A stretch of 64,000 bases of DNA from an uncultured Clostridia bacterium (GCA_947631185.1 CANRKJ010000004.1:1-64000); one strand, 5' to 3'; positions 1 to 8,303 are shown, counted from the first letter of the stretch. A program made the numbers and translations. The notes: generated by a model from the sequence alone, not told the origin.

Positions 1-73
1 TCACTATGTGGTTGGCGATATGTACCTCCACTACGGACTTTCACCGATTAACTAAACGACATGCCCGTCGCAC
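1..73 (-). mobile_element. Group II intron 5' end, class C-like (partial)
   Basis: Read on the minus strand from position 73 the sequence begins GTGCGAC, the group II intron 5' boundary consensus. It continues with GGGCATG and then GGTGAAAGTCC, a spacing and wording I associate with domain I of bacterial class C introns. The rest of the intron and any reverse transcriptase lie off the left edge. The intron sits directly after a hairpin terminator followed by TTGTCTTA, the kind of target class C introns are known to choose. Only 73 bases are visible, so the class is an inference. Confidence 0.72.
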
Positions 74-79
74 TAAGAC

Positions 80-105
80 AACTGGGTAGAAAATTCTACC
101 CAGTT
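80..105 (-). terminator. Terminator of the carboxypeptidase gene and intron target
   Basis: A perfect 12-base-pair inverted repeat (AACTGGGTAGAA and its complement around a two-base centre) lies about 10 bases after the carboxypeptidase stop. On the minus strand it is followed by TTGTCTTA, and the group II intron starts right after, so the normal U-tract appears cut by the insertion. Confidence 0.8.
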
Positions 106-115
106 AATTATCTAT

Positions 116-1441
116 TTAACTAAAATTCAATTTTTCTTTTTTCTCTCTTCTCATAACTATAATAAAAATTATAATTACTATTATTGCAACTCCTACTAAT
201 CCTAATAAAATAATAATTGGTAAGAAATCGAATTTTTTTTCTATTTCAAATGATACTCCTGATACTTCTGACTCACCTTCTATCGATTCTTCAGCTAACA
301 AATTTATAGTGTAATTTTGGTCATTTATTGTATATGTTACTGTTCCCAAAATATCACCCTTTTTAATAGGTAGCTTTATATCGTTCAAATTAATTTTTCC
401 TCCAGAACTATTCGGCTTTTGATTATTAATTTGTATTATACTAATATCTTCTGCTAACTCTAAATTTAAATATTCTTTTTTTCCATCTACAGTTTCAATT
501 TGTATTGTATTTATAACTGACCCTTTACTCAAATATTTTTCTATTTTATAATTATTAAATCCATAATCTAATAATAATTTTGTATCATGATATCTTGCAC
601 TAACTCCATCAACTTTTCCATCTGCATGTAAAACCACTGCTACTAGTTCAAATTCATCCTTTTTAGCACAAGTTACCAAACAATTTTTAGCAGGTGTAGT
701 AAATCCAGTTTTTCCAGCTATAGCATATGGATAATAATTTGGGCTATCCTTAATCAAAAAAGCATGAGTATTTTTAAATATTCTAGGCTCTCCTTCATAT
801 ATATCAGTATCTGGCAAAGAACATTCTGTCAAAGCAGATATTCTTCTAAAATCTTGATTTTGCATACAATATCTTTCAATCAAAGCCATATCATAAGCTG
901 TTGAATAATGATTTTCATCATGCATTCCATTTGCATTAAGAAAATTTGAATTAACACACCCAATCTCTTTTGCCTTTTCATTCATAAGTTTTGAGAATTC
1001 ATTAACATTTCCAGAAATATATTCAGCTAAAATAGTTGCAGCTTCGTTAGCAGAACGAAGCATCATTACTTCTAATAAATTTTCTATTGTAAAAGACTCT
1101 CCCACCTTAATTCCTGCAGTAGTATATCCACTAGGAATAGATTTAATAGCATATTCACTAGCAGTAGCATAATCATTTAAATTATTACAATTCTCTAAAA
1201 CTAATATTGCTGTTAATATTTTAGTAATACTTGCAGGATATAATCTTTCATTCATATTTTTTTCATATAAAACTTTTCCTGTATTAATTTCGAGCAAAAC
1301 TGCTCCCTCAGAATGTAAATCCAATTGTTGACTTATATTGGTTTTATTTTCTGTAGCCATATTTTCAGTGGCTAATGAATTATAAAAAAAACCACAAATT
1401 AAATATATCATTAAAAAGAATATAAATATTTTATTTTTCAT
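116..1441 (-). CDS. D-alanyl-D-alanine carboxypeptidase (peptidase S11, DacF-like)
   Basis: Penicillin-binding DD-carboxypeptidase that trims the terminal D-Ala from peptidoglycan stem peptides outside the membrane. The three active-site motifs are present: SITK near residue 71, SAN in LRSANEAA, and KTG in AGKTGFTT. An N-terminal signal segment and a C-terminal transmembrane helix followed by a basic tail suggest anchoring at both secretion and the C-terminus. I chose the ATG at 1441 because GAGG lies 7 bases upstream; a TTG four codons earlier would leave no spacing. The length of 441 residues is normal for the family. It is a single gene between its own promoter region and a terminator. DacF-type enzymes are often linked to sporulation, but this cannot be shown here. 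Confidence 0.93.
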   Translation of the reverse strand: MKNKIFIFFLMIYLICGFFYNSLATENMATENKTNISQQLDLHSEGAVLLEINTGKVLYEKNMNERLYPASITKILTAILVLENCNNLNDYATASEYAIKSIPSGYTTAGIKVGESFTIENLLEVMMLRSANEAATILAEYISGNVNEFSKLMNEKAKEIGCVNSNFLNANGMHDENHYSTAYDMALIERYCMQNQDFRRISALTECSLPDTDIYEGEPRIFKNTHAFLIKDSPNYYPYAIAGKTGFTTPAKNCLVTCAKKDEFELVAVVLHADGKVDGVSARYHDTKLLLDYGFNNYKIEKYLSKGSVINTIQIETVDGKKEYLNLELAEDISIIQINNQKPNSSGGKINLNDIKLPIKKGDILGTVTYTINDQNYTINLLAEESIEGESEVSGVSFEIEKKFDFLPIIILLGLVGVAIIVIIIFIIVMRREKKEKLNFS

Positions 1442-1498
1442 AAAATTCCTCAATATTATTAAATAAATTTAAAATACAATAATCAATCTTTATAACCT

Positions 1499-1528
1499 TA
1501 TTTAATATATGCTAGCATATATTAAATA
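1499..1528. promoter_or_regulatory. 30-bp perfect palindrome upstream of the carboxypeptidase
   Basis: A perfect inverted repeat without spacer, centred on GCTAGC with AT-rich arms, lies about 57 bases upstream of the carboxypeptidase ATG. There is no T-run beside it and a separate terminator lies just beyond, so it looks more like an operator or a cruciform than a terminator. The regulator is not known. Confidence 0.5.
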
Positions 1529-1545
1529 TACCTTTTACATAACAA

Positions 1546-1564
1546 AGGCGACTAAAAGTCGCCT
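1546..1564 (-). terminator. Terminator of the repeat membrane protein gene
   Basis: Hairpin AGGCGACT-AAA-AGTCGCCT located about 70 bases after the stop of the upstream minus-strand gene, followed on the minus strand by TTTGTTATG. Confidence 0.65.
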
Positions 1565-1632
1565 CAAAATTAGTATCTGAAAAAATTCCTCAATAACTAA
1601 CATTTCTATAACCAATATTTAATAATCTTAAA

Positions 1633-2232
1633 TTATATTTGTCTTTTTAGCTTAATTGTTGGCTTTATACCTGCATTAGAATTATTATTAAATTCTAAAT
1701 TTGAATTATTATTAAACCCTAGATTTGTATTATTATTAAATCCTGAATTTGTATTATTATTAAATTCTAAATTTGGATTATTATTAAATTCCAGATTTGG
1801 ATTATCATTATATCCTGGATTTGGTATAACATCTTCTTTTATTTTTGGCATTACACTAGAAATATCATGTTTCTCATTAATATCTACTGTAGTGTCTATC
1901 ATTTCATTCAATTCATCATTTGTTACTATAGAAACATTATCTAATTTTTTAGAAATTACAATAACTTTACGTAAAAGAGCCATTTTCCAATATGCATCTT
2001 GAATTTCTTTTCCTGTACTTGATGTTAAAAGTAAAGAAACAGAAAGAAATAAAAATGTCATTGCAATAATTATAGGTGTTCTATACATCGCATCAACTAA
2101 AGATATATTTATTAAAACATCACTAACTAAAACTCCTGCCAATGCCCCAGCCATTGAAAAAACTAAAATTAGAAAAGTTCTTTTAACTTTCATCCAAAAA
2201 ATATGATTTTTAAAGGATTTTTCATTATACAT
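1633..2232 (-). CDS. Small membrane protein with Asn-rich tandem repeats, unknown function
   Basis: I do not recognise this 199-residue protein. It has two hydrophobic segments, near residues 18-42 and 52-70, then a charged soluble region of about 60 residues. A C-terminal tail holds about six copies of an eight-residue unit of the NNNPNLEF type, and the protein ends in a short basic stretch. The start ATG at 2232 has GGGG about ten bases upstream. It lies between the tRNA-Thr gene and the carboxypeptidase with its own terminator. The tail is encoded by a 24-base tandem repeat, so its length may vary between strains. The two helices plus cytoplasmic tail suggest a small membrane adaptor, which is only a guess. 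Confidence 0.75.
   Translation of the reverse strand: MYNEKSFKNHIFWMKVKRTFLILVFSMAGALAGVLVSDVLINISLVDAMYRTPIIIAMTFLFLSVSLLLTSSTGKEIQDAYWKMALLRKVIVISKKLDNVSIVTNDELNEMIDTTVDINEKHDISSVMPKIKEDVIPNPGYNDNPNLEFNNNPNLEFNNNTNSGFNNNTNLGFNNNSNLEFNNNSNAGIKPTIKLKRQI
1672..1825 (-). repeat. 24-bp in-frame tandem repeat (about six units)
   Basis: Six imperfect 24-base units built around TTATTATTAAATTC follow one another inside the membrane protein gene. Each unit encodes an Asn-rich octapeptide. Because the unit is a multiple of three, copy changes would keep the frame. Confidence 0.85.
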
Positions 2233-2265
2233 ACTCTATACCCCACTATATATAAAATAAAGAAT

Positions 2266-2317
2266 AGTGAATAAAGAACACTTATTATTCCTTATTCACT
2301 GCGATGAATAACATCGC
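2266..2317 (-). terminator. Hairpins downstream of tRNA-Thr
   Basis: Directly after the tRNA come two stems on the minus strand: GCGATG/CATCGC (2301-2317) and a 9-bp stem AGTGAATAA/TTATTCACT (2266-2300). A T-rich run follows. The second is a plausible tRNA terminator. Confidence 0.6.
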
Positions 2318-2322
2318 ACATC

Positions 2323-2398
2323 TGGAGCTTTCGACCAGAATCGAACTGGTGACCCCATCCTTACCATGGATGTGCTCTACCTACTGAGCTACGGAAGC
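2323..2398 (-). tRNA. tRNA-Thr (anticodon GGT)
   Basis: A complete cloverleaf can be folded: acceptor GCTTCCG/CGAAAGC, D-arm GCTC/GAGC, anticodon stem CATCC/GGATG with loop ATGGTAA, T-arm ACCAG/CTGGT with TTCGATT loop. CCA is encoded at the 3' end and the discriminator base is T. The anticodon GGT reads ACC and ACU threonine codons. The acceptor stem has one C-A mismatch at the fifth pair. Confidence 0.96.
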
Positions 2399-2457
2399 AT
2401 TCATACAACAATATTATACCATTATATTCCCTGGTGTCAATATATTTATATAACAAC

Positions 2458-2501
2458 AGCGGACTTTTTTTAACATTATATTATTATTAAAAAAGTCCGC
2501 T
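2458..2501 (-). terminator. Terminator of xerD
   Basis: A long hairpin with arms AGCGGACTTTTTT and its complement lies 16 bases after the xerD stop. Because the stem ends in A/T tracts it may work in both directions. Confidence 0.8.
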
Positions 2502-2517
2502 ATTTTTATATATATAA

Positions 2518-3399
2518 TTAAGCTCTTGGATGTGATTTGTTATAAATTTCTTTTAAATTCTCATCTTGAAATTGCATATATACTTGAGTTGAAGATATAT
2601 CAGAATGTCCTAACATTGTTTGAATTGCTTTTAAATCTGCACCATTTTGTAATAAGTGTGTAGCAAAAGAATGTCTTAGAACATGTGGTGTAATATCTTT
2701 TGTTATGTGAGCTTGCTCTTTGTAATACTTAACTATTTTCCAAAAACCTTGTCTTGTTAATCTTTTTCCATTTATATTTACAAATAAGGCTTTAACACTT
2801 TCATCTTTTATTAAAACTGGTCTAGCCTTTTCTATATATTCTTTCAAAGCATTAAGAGATAAGTTTCCTAAAGGAATCGTTCTTTTTCTTCCTCTAGTAG
2901 AACATGTAACATAGCTTTCTTCAATATTAACATTTTCTATATCTAAAGAAATAATCTCTGTAACTCTCATTCCTGTGGCATAAGCAAATTCTAACATTGC
3001 TTTATCTCTTATTCCCTTTAAATCTATATTTTGTGGTTGTTCTAATAAAAGTTCTACTTCTTTTGCAGTAAGTATACTTGGAGCCTTTTTTTCAACCTTA
3101 GGAGATTGTACTCCAGAAGCAGGGTTTTTCTTTATCTTTTTGTTTCTAACTAAAAATTGATAAAAAGATTTAATTGAAGCTATATTCCTAGATATTGTTG
3201 ACTTTTTCTTACCTATAGAAGATAAATAATCAAAATATGAATTTAATTGATTACTAGTCATCTTCAAGTAATTAATATCATTAGTTTCTAAATAATCTTT
3301 AAATTGAATTATATCTCTCTTGTATGATTGCAATGTATTATTAGATAATTTCTTGTCATTTTCAAGAAATTCTAAGAAAAATTTAATTTGCTTTTCCAT
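2518..3399 (-). CDS. xerD: Tyrosine site-specific recombinase XerD-type
   Basis: Xer recombinase that resolves chromosome dimers at dif by strand exchange. The 293 residues match the usual XerC/XerD length, with an N-terminal SAM-like core-binding domain (about residues 1-90) and a C-terminal catalytic domain. Catalytic residues are visible: Arg in ATGMRVTE, HxxR in HVLRHSF, His in GHSDISST and the nucleophile Tyr in STQVYMQF. The ATG has AGGTGGG upstream. It follows spoIIM, an arrangement common in Bacillota, and this favours the housekeeping XerD role over a phage integrase. No phage genes or attachment duplications are seen around it. Confidence 0.92.
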   Translation of the reverse strand: MEKQIKFFLEFLENDKKLSNNTLQSYKRDIIQFKDYLETNDINYLKMTSNQLNSYFDYLSSIGKKKSTISRNIASIKSFYQFLVRNKKIKKNPASGVQSPKVEKKAPSILTAKEVELLLEQPQNIDLKGIRDKAMLEFAYATGMRVTEIISLDIENVNIEESYVTCSTRGRKRTIPLGNLSLNALKEYIEKARPVLIKDESVKALFVNINGKRLTRQGFWKIVKYYKEQAHITKDITPHVLRHSFATHLLQNGADLKAIQTMLGHSDISSTQVYMQFQDENLKEIYNKSHPRA

Positions 3400-3526
3400 C
3401 TTTTCCCACCTAACATTAAAATTTCCAAATTGAATTATTTAATATCAATTAGTTCTTAGTAAACCGTAATTGATTTACATAAGCTTACTATGTTATATCA
3501 AATTAAATTCAAAAAGTAAAGCTTTT

Positions 3527-4138
3527 TTAGTAAAAAACTTGAATTTTTTTAAATATTTTGTAAGAAATTGCAAGTTCTATTGTCGAAGAAATACTTGATA
3601 TTATAAGGATTATAATAAATAATATACTTAATTTTAACATTTGAATTTTTATGTCTACATTCCTATTTTTTATTTTTTTACAAGAATTTATACAGTAAAC
3701 AGAAAATAATATTATACATGGAATATAAATTATATTCTGAAAACCTAAAGTTGATACAGCAAACAATATTCCCTTTCTAATCCCATATGTTTTGAGTAAA
3801 GAAGAAATCACAAATCCCACCGAAAAACCTTTATATAAATCTATAAAATATATAAATAATCCTCCAATTATAGTAAAAGAAAGTAGAAAAATTATTCCAA
3901 CAAATTTTATCTTAGAAATAAAGGAATTTAAAAATAAAGTTTTTATTTCTGTATTTTCTATATTAATAATATTTTCTTTAAAATTATAAAAATAATTCTT
4001 TGATTGCTCCAGATTTTCTTCTGTTAAACTATTTACACATATTACTCCTAAACAAACACCTACTATAAAAAAAATACATACTTTTATATATAAAAATTTA
4101 TTATCATTTATATGATTTATGATGACTTTCTTTATCAT
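3527..4138 (-). CDS. spoIIM: Stage II sporulation protein M family membrane protein
   Basis: Integral membrane protein of 203 residues with about five hydrophobic helices. The central stretch with DLYKGFSVGF followed by GIRKGILFAVSTLGFQN is the SpoIIM family signature. In Bacillus SpoIIM works with SpoIID and SpoIIP in septal peptidoglycan remodelling and engulfment. The start has a perfect AGGAGG. It lies just upstream of xerD, the common neighbour in Bacillota. The other engulfment genes are not in this window, so an active sporulation role is inferred from family and synteny only. Confidence 0.88.
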   Translation of the reverse strand: MIKKVIINHINDNKFLYIKVCIFFIVGVCLGVICVNSLTEENLEQSKNYFYNFKENIINIENTEIKTLFLNSFISKIKFVGIIFLLSFTIIGGLFIYFIDLYKGFSVGFVISSLLKTYGIRKGILFAVSTLGFQNIIYIPCIILFSVYCINSCKKIKNRNVDIKIQMLKLSILFIIILIISSISSTIELAISYKIFKKIQVFY

Positions 4139-4252
4139 ACTATCCTCCTAAATAATATAATAAATTCTATTCTAAGTATTTAAAAAAAATGATAAATTTT
4201 ATGTAAAATTTATTAATTTGTTGTCAAAGCTTTTATATAGTAGGAAAATTAA

Positions 4253-4286
4253 AAAAAGTTATAAAGATTATTAACTTTATAACTTT
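4253..4286 (-). terminator. Terminator overlapping the methyltransferase stop
   Basis: A perfect 12-bp stem AAAGTTATAAAG with an 8-base loop, followed by seven Ts on the minus strand. The 5' arm includes the stop codon of the methyltransferase gene. Confidence 0.9.
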
Positions 4287-5179
4287 CTTAGTTTTACTAC
4301 AAAAAAACCTTCATATAATTCATTTGGGCAAACCAATAATGCACCACTTAGTTTACAATTTAGTTTTGGTATTTCCTGAAAATTTAACATATCTATAGGA
4401 ACTATTTCAACTAATTTTTTATCAATCATTTCTTGAACAATATTTTCATTTTCATCTTTTAAAATTGAACAAGTGGAATAAACCATTTCTTTACCTTTTT
4501 TTAATACATTAATTGCTTTAAATAATAATTCCCTTTGCACTTTTTGGGATTTTAATACTAAATTTTCTGAAAAAAATTTATATGTAAATTCATTATTTAA
4601 TAAAATCGTTCCACTACCACTGCATGGACTATCTAATAAAATTTTATCAAATGAAAAAAATTCATCTAAATTTCTTGAATCTTTTTTAATTATAGTTATA
4701 CATTTTGCTCCTTGCTTGTCTATATTATATTTTAGTTTTTCTATTCTTATTCTATTTTTTTCACAAGCTGTGATATAAGATTTATTTTGAGATAATGCCG
4801 AAATCTGTGTTGTTTTTCCACCAGGTGCTGCAGCCATATCAAGTATATCTTCATTATCTTTGGGATCCAAAATTAAAGGAGGAATCATAGATGATAAATT
4901 TTGCAAATAAATTTTCCCTTCTTTATAAATATCCATCTTTTCTATATCACATTCTTTAACACCATTTAAAATAAATGCATCTTTGTACCAAGATACCCTT
5001 TGAAAGTTAATCTTGTTTTTATTAAATACATCTATTATTTCTTCAACATTAGATTTGATTGTATTAACTCTTAATGTCACTTTTCTATTACTATTAAATC
5101 CATCAATTATCGTATCTTTATTTTCTGTACCATATTGATTTTCTAACTTACTATATAAATATTGTAAATTCTCATTCAT
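4277..5179 (-). CDS. RNA m5C methyltransferase, NOL1/NOP2/Sun (RsmB/RsmF-like)
   Basis: S-adenosylmethionine-dependent enzyme that methylates cytosine C5 in RNA. The SAM-binding motif AAAPGGKTTQ, the DSPCSGSGT motif (catalytic Cys) and the STCS motif (second Cys) are all present in order. At 300 residues it is shorter than RsmB and lacks the extra NusB-like domain, so it resembles the compact RsmF-like members. The EndoQ-like gene ends 14 bases upstream, which indicates one transcript. The rRNA or tRNA target cannot be told from sequence. Confidence 0.87.
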   Translation of the reverse strand: MNENLQYLYSKLENQYGTENKDTIIDGFNSNRKVTLRVNTIKSNVEEIIDVFNKNKINFQRVSWYKDAFILNGVKECDIEKMDIYKEGKIYLQNLSSMIPPLILDPKDNEDILDMAAAPGGKTTQISALSQNKSYITACEKNRIRIEKLKYNIDKQGAKCITIIKKDSRNLDEFFSFDKILLDSPCSGSGTILLNNEFTYKFFSENLVLKSQKVQRELLFKAINVLKKGKEMVYSTCSILKDENENIVQEMIDKKLVEIVPIDMLNFQEIPKLNCKLSGALLVCPNELYEGFFVVKLRKL

Positions 5180-5193
5180 ATTATATCACCAGA

Positions 5194-6381
5194 TTATTCT
5201 ACCTTACCATAGTTTCCGCCACCACCAGCATTTATTTTCATTTCACCATTTTTAGCTCTAATTATATTATTTGCTATTTTGTCACCTACAACAGCTTCAA
5301 TATCATCATTTCCTAAATTATGTAAAATGTTCATTTCTGTTCCAAATGTATCTAATAATTTATCTATGGTTTTTTGACCTACTCCTGGAATAAATGTTAA
5401 AGGTATTTGGTATATATATTCTGGTCTATTTTTAGGACTTAAAGATTTTTCTTTATCTTTAATAATTTCAATTCTATCAAAAACTCCCATTGTAATATTT
5501 TTGCTATCACATGTATCACATTTTGTAACAGGAGCATCCCCTTCTATCCTCTTACCACATATTTCACAATATGTTCTGTGATATTTTCCTAATTTTGGGT
5601 CTAATCCATAGTTTTTTACTATTTTTCTTCCATCTTCATTTTTTAATACTTTAACAAATTCCTTAAAACTAAGATTTTCCATAATCATTTTATTATATTC
5701 TCTAGCTATTCTTGGAAGAGAATGAGCATCTGAATTTGTCAAAAATGTTTTTTCTTCTAATTCTGAAATTTGATCTGCTAAAAATGTATCTGAACTTAAT
5801 CCTAACTCAATAGCTAATATATCATCATACTTTTCCTTAAAAATTCTTTTCAATCTTGAAGTACAATTTCCATAAAAACTTTTATATGGTGTAAATGCAT
5901 GAGCTGGAACTAATATTCCATTATATTTTTTTACAATATCTATTAAATCATATGCTGATAAATTTGCTCTTTGTGAACTAAGAGTAATATTTTTTATATG
6001 TTTAGACATTTCTTTTGAAAAAGCTTTTATATCTGATAAATGTGGAAAATAACATAAATTATGAGCACTACCAGTTTTTCCATCATCATTTAATTCTGAG
6101 GTCTCTATTTCACTTCCAAGTATAATACAAACTTTATCCTTATATATGATTCCACCATCTTCTATTTCATAAGCTTCACCATTTCTTAAAAAGTTTTCAA
6201 TATCTTCTATCACGTATGGTGATGCACAATCTATAATTCCTACTAAGTTAATTCCCTTTCTATCTACACACTCGTTGGCTATATTAGCGAAATTTAAACT
6301 TTTCGCTGCTGTAATTTTTATTGGTTTTCCATTCTCTGATCTACCTATATGTACATGTAAATCTGCAAATATTTCATACAT
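5194..6381 (-). CDS. PHP-domain DNA repair nuclease, EndoQ-like
   Basis: The protein starts with the PHP metal motif DLHVHIGRS and has further metal ligands in GSEIET, PAHAFTP and NSDAHS. A four-cysteine zinc ribbon (CEICGKR and CDTC) follows near residues 273-293, and then a helix-hairpin-helix, IPGVGQKT. This domain order is that of endonuclease Q, known from archaea and some Bacillota to nick DNA 5' of uracil, hypoxanthine and abasic sites. The 395-residue length fits. The C-terminus is a glycine-rich tail. RBS AAAAGGAG precedes the ATG, and smpB ends 12 bases upstream. Substrate is inferred from the family. Confidence 0.85.
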   Translation of the reverse strand: MYEIFADLHVHIGRSENGKPIKITAAKSLNFANIANECVDRKGINLVGIIDCASPYVIEDIENFLRNGEAYEIEDGGIIYKDKVCIILGSEIETSELNDDGKTGSAHNLCYFPHLSDIKAFSKEMSKHIKNITLSSQRANLSAYDLIDIVKKYNGILVPAHAFTPYKSFYGNCTSRLKRIFKEKYDDILAIELGLSSDTFLADQISELEEKTFLTNSDAHSLPRIAREYNKMIMENLSFKEFVKVLKNEDGRKIVKNYGLDPKLGKYHRTYCEICGKRIEGDAPVTKCDTCDSKNITMGVFDRIEIIKDKEKSLSPKNRPEYIYQIPLTFIPGVGQKTIDKLLDTFGTEMNILHNLGNDDIEAVVGDKIANNIIRAKNGEMKINAGGGGNYGKVE

Positions 6382-6393
6382 AGTTTTCTCCTT

Positions 6394-6843
6394 TTATATA
6401 TCATTTTTTATTGCTCTTCTAATTTTCATCTCAGCATCTTTTTTTGCCATATCAGCTCTTTTATCATATAATTTTTTACCTTTTCCAACACCAATTTCTA
6501 TTTTAACTTTATTACCTTTAAAATACATTGAAAGTGGAATAATGCTTACACCTTTTGTTTTTATCATCCCATATAATTTATTAATTTCTCTTCTATTAAG
6601 TAACAGTTTTCTATCTCTTAAAGGATCTTTATTAAAAATATTACCATGCTCATATGGGCTAATATGCATTCCATATATCCAAGCTTCACCATTTTTTATT
6701 GTAACATAGGTATCTTTAATGTTAACTTTACCATTTCGTATTGATTTTATTTCTGTACCACTTAAAACTATACCAGCTTCATATTTCTCTGATATCATAT
6801 AATTATGCATTGCAGTGGGATTTTTAGCTATTATTTTATTCAT
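6394..6843 (-). CDS. smpB: SsrA-binding protein SmpB
   Basis: Partner of tmRNA in trans-translation, rescuing ribosomes stalled on broken mRNA. The family hallmarks are clear: KNPTAMHNY near the start, [11 protein letters not shown], the [17 protein letters not shown] block and a basic C-terminal tail. The ATG at 6843 is preferred because AAAGGTG sits at good spacing; a TTG five codons upstream overlaps that RBS. Its 149 residues are normal. No tmRNA gene is seen nearby in this window. Confidence 0.95.
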   Translation of the reverse strand: MNKIIAKNPTAMHNYMISEKYEAGIVLSGTEIKSIRNGKVNIKDTYVTIKNGEAWIYGMHISPYEHGNIFNKDPLRDRKLLLNRREINKLYGMIKTKGVSIIPLSMYFKGNKVKIEIGVGKGKKLYDKRADMAKKDAEMKIRRAIKNDI

Positions 6844-6881
6844 ATGAACACCTTTCAAAAAATATATTCGTATAATATAAC

Positions 6882-6921
6882 GAACTTTTTACACTAGAAA
6901 AAATCCTAATGTAAAAAGTTC
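6882..6921 (-). terminator. Terminator of fba
   Basis: Perfect 12-bp stem GAACTTTTTACA with a 16-base loop, 9 bases after the fba stop. It separates fba from smpB. Confidence 0.85.
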
Positions 6922-6929
6922 ACTTTTAT

Positions 6930-7859
6930 TTAAGCTTTATTTGCTGAACAAAATACATCTTTTATTTTATGACTAACTGTTTCTTTTATTTCATCTCTAC
7001 CTGCTCCTAAATACTTTCTTGGATCAAATACAGATGGGTCTTCATTAAATACTCTTCTAATTTGAGCTGTCATAGCAAGTCTTAAATCTGTATCAACATT
7101 TATTTTTGATACTCCTCTTTCTCCAGCCTCTTTAAGCATTTCATCTGGGCAACCTTTTGCCCCTGGTATATTAGCTCCATTATTATTACACATTTCAACA
7201 AGTTTTGGTATAACTGTAGATGCTCCATGAAGTACTATTGGAGTATTTGGCAATAATTCTTTTACCTTTTCTAAAATATCAAATCTTAATTTTGCTTCAC
7301 CTTTAAACTTATATGCACCATGACTTGTTCCAATAGCAATTGCTAAAGAATCACACCCTGTTCTTTCAACAAATTCTTTAGCTTGTTCTGGATTAGTATA
7401 TTTAGCATTGTCATCAGAAACATTAACTTCGTCTTCAACACCAGCAAGTGTTCCTAGTTCTGCTTCTACTACTACTCCATGTGAATGTGCATAATCTACA
7501 ACCTCTTTTGTAATTCTAACATTTTCCTCAAAATCATATTTTGATGCATCTATCATAACTGATGTAAATCCATTGTCTATACACATTTTACAAGTTTCAA
7601 AATCTGGTCCATGATCTAAATGTAAAGCAATTGGAATATCTGTAGTTTCAACAGCAGCTTCTACCATTTTTAATAAATATGGTATCCTAGCATATTTTAT
7701 AGCACTTGATGAAACCTGTAAAATTACTGGTGACTTTGCTTCATTTGCTGCATCTGTAATCGCTTGTATAAATTCCATATTATTTATATTAAAAGCTCCT
7801 ATAGCAAAATGCTCTTTCATTGATTTTTCAAACATTTCTTTTGTTGTTACTAATGGCAT
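6930..7859 (-). CDS. fba: Fructose-bisphosphate aldolase class II
   Basis: Zinc-dependent aldolase of glycolysis that splits fructose 1,6-bisphosphate into glyceraldehyde 3-phosphate and dihydroxyacetone phosphate. Metal and substrate motifs are visible: HLDHG, EAELGTLAG, IGTSHGAYK and VLHGAST. The 309 residues match the short class IIA/B-type Bacillota enzymes. RBS GGGAGG is strong. It is a single-gene unit with a terminator behind it and an inverted repeat in its leader region that may be regulatory. Confidence 0.96.
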   Translation of the reverse strand: MPLVTTKEMFEKSMKEHFAIGAFNINNMEFIQAITDAANEAKSPVILQVSSSAIKYARIPYLLKMVEAAVETTDIPIALHLDHGPDFETCKMCIDNGFTSVMIDASKYDFEENVRITKEVVDYAHSHGVVVEAELGTLAGVEDEVNVSDDNAKYTNPEQAKEFVERTGCDSLAIAIGTSHGAYKFKGEAKLRFDILEKVKELLPNTPIVLHGASTVIPKLVEMCNNNGANIPGAKGCPDEMLKEAGERGVSKINVDTDLRLAMTAQIRRVFNEDPSVFDPRKYLGAGRDEIKETVSHKIKDVFCSANKA

Positions 7860-7890
7860 AATAAAATCCTCCCTTAATTAAACTTTAATT

Positions 7891-7926
7891 TAAGATAATA
7901 TTTTATAAAAAAATTATATTATCTTA
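7891..7926. promoter_or_regulatory. Inverted repeat upstream of fba
   Basis: Arms TAAGATAATA and TATTATCTTA, separated by 16 bases, lie about 32-67 bases upstream of the fba start. The position is suitable for an operator, but the AT richness makes chance more likely than for a mixed sequence. Confidence 0.35.
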
Positions 7927-7990
7927 CACTATTTTTTACTGAAACAATTTTATTTATTTTTTTTATATTTGTCAATATGCGAAAAAAAAA

Positions 7991-8018
7991 ATAGTGACTG
8001 TTATACTACAGCCACTAT
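7991..8018 (-). terminator. Terminator behind the DUF1540-type gene
   Basis: Stem ATAGTG-A-CTGT / ACAG-C-CACTAT (one mismatch), followed on the minus strand by nine Ts. It lies about 100 bases after the stop; that 100-base stretch holds no gene that I can see. Confidence 0.8.
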
Positions 8019-8119
8019 CTTTATATTATAAGAAAAACTGATATACAATTTTTCTTTGACAAACAAAGACGCCAACTTAAAATGTTCTAATACATTAACA
8101 ATATCCGCTTTGTCCTGTA

Positions 8120-8278
8120 CTAAAATCTAGATTCATAACTTCCACATTTTGATTCATCTGGATTACCAGTATTGCAATTTTTACAAGGCATAACAGTTAT
8201 ATTATTAAGCATGCATATACATTTTTCTTGTCCATTATATTTGCAACTATGAACCTCACAATTAATTTTTTGAGACAT
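8120..8278 (-). CDS. Cysteine-rich DUF1540-type small protein
   Basis: A 52-residue protein with six cysteines arranged as CEVHSCKYN, CICMLNNI, PCKNC and KCGSY. This is the pattern of the DUF1540 domain, probably a small metal-binding or disulfide protein common in Clostridia and often linked to sporulating cells. I took the ATG at 8278 because AAAGAAGGA lies nine bases upstream; a longer reading from GTG has no RBS. A near-perfect inverted repeat lies just upstream. The biochemical role of the family is unknown. Confidence 0.8.
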   Translation of the reverse strand: MSQKINCEVHSCKYNGQEKCICMLNNITVMPCKNCNTGNPDESKCGSYESRF

Positions 8279-8303
8279 TTTAAAATCCTTCTTTCGAAAA
8301 AAT

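Noticed and set aside
2518..3399. Phage or island integrase
   Set aside because: Length, motifs and the spoIIM neighbour fit chromosomal XerD; no phage genes, direct repeats or tRNA-overlapping attachment site are seen, although tRNA-Thr is near.
6844..6929. tmRNA gene next to smpB
   Set aside because: The gap contains only the fba terminator; no tRNA-like ends are present.
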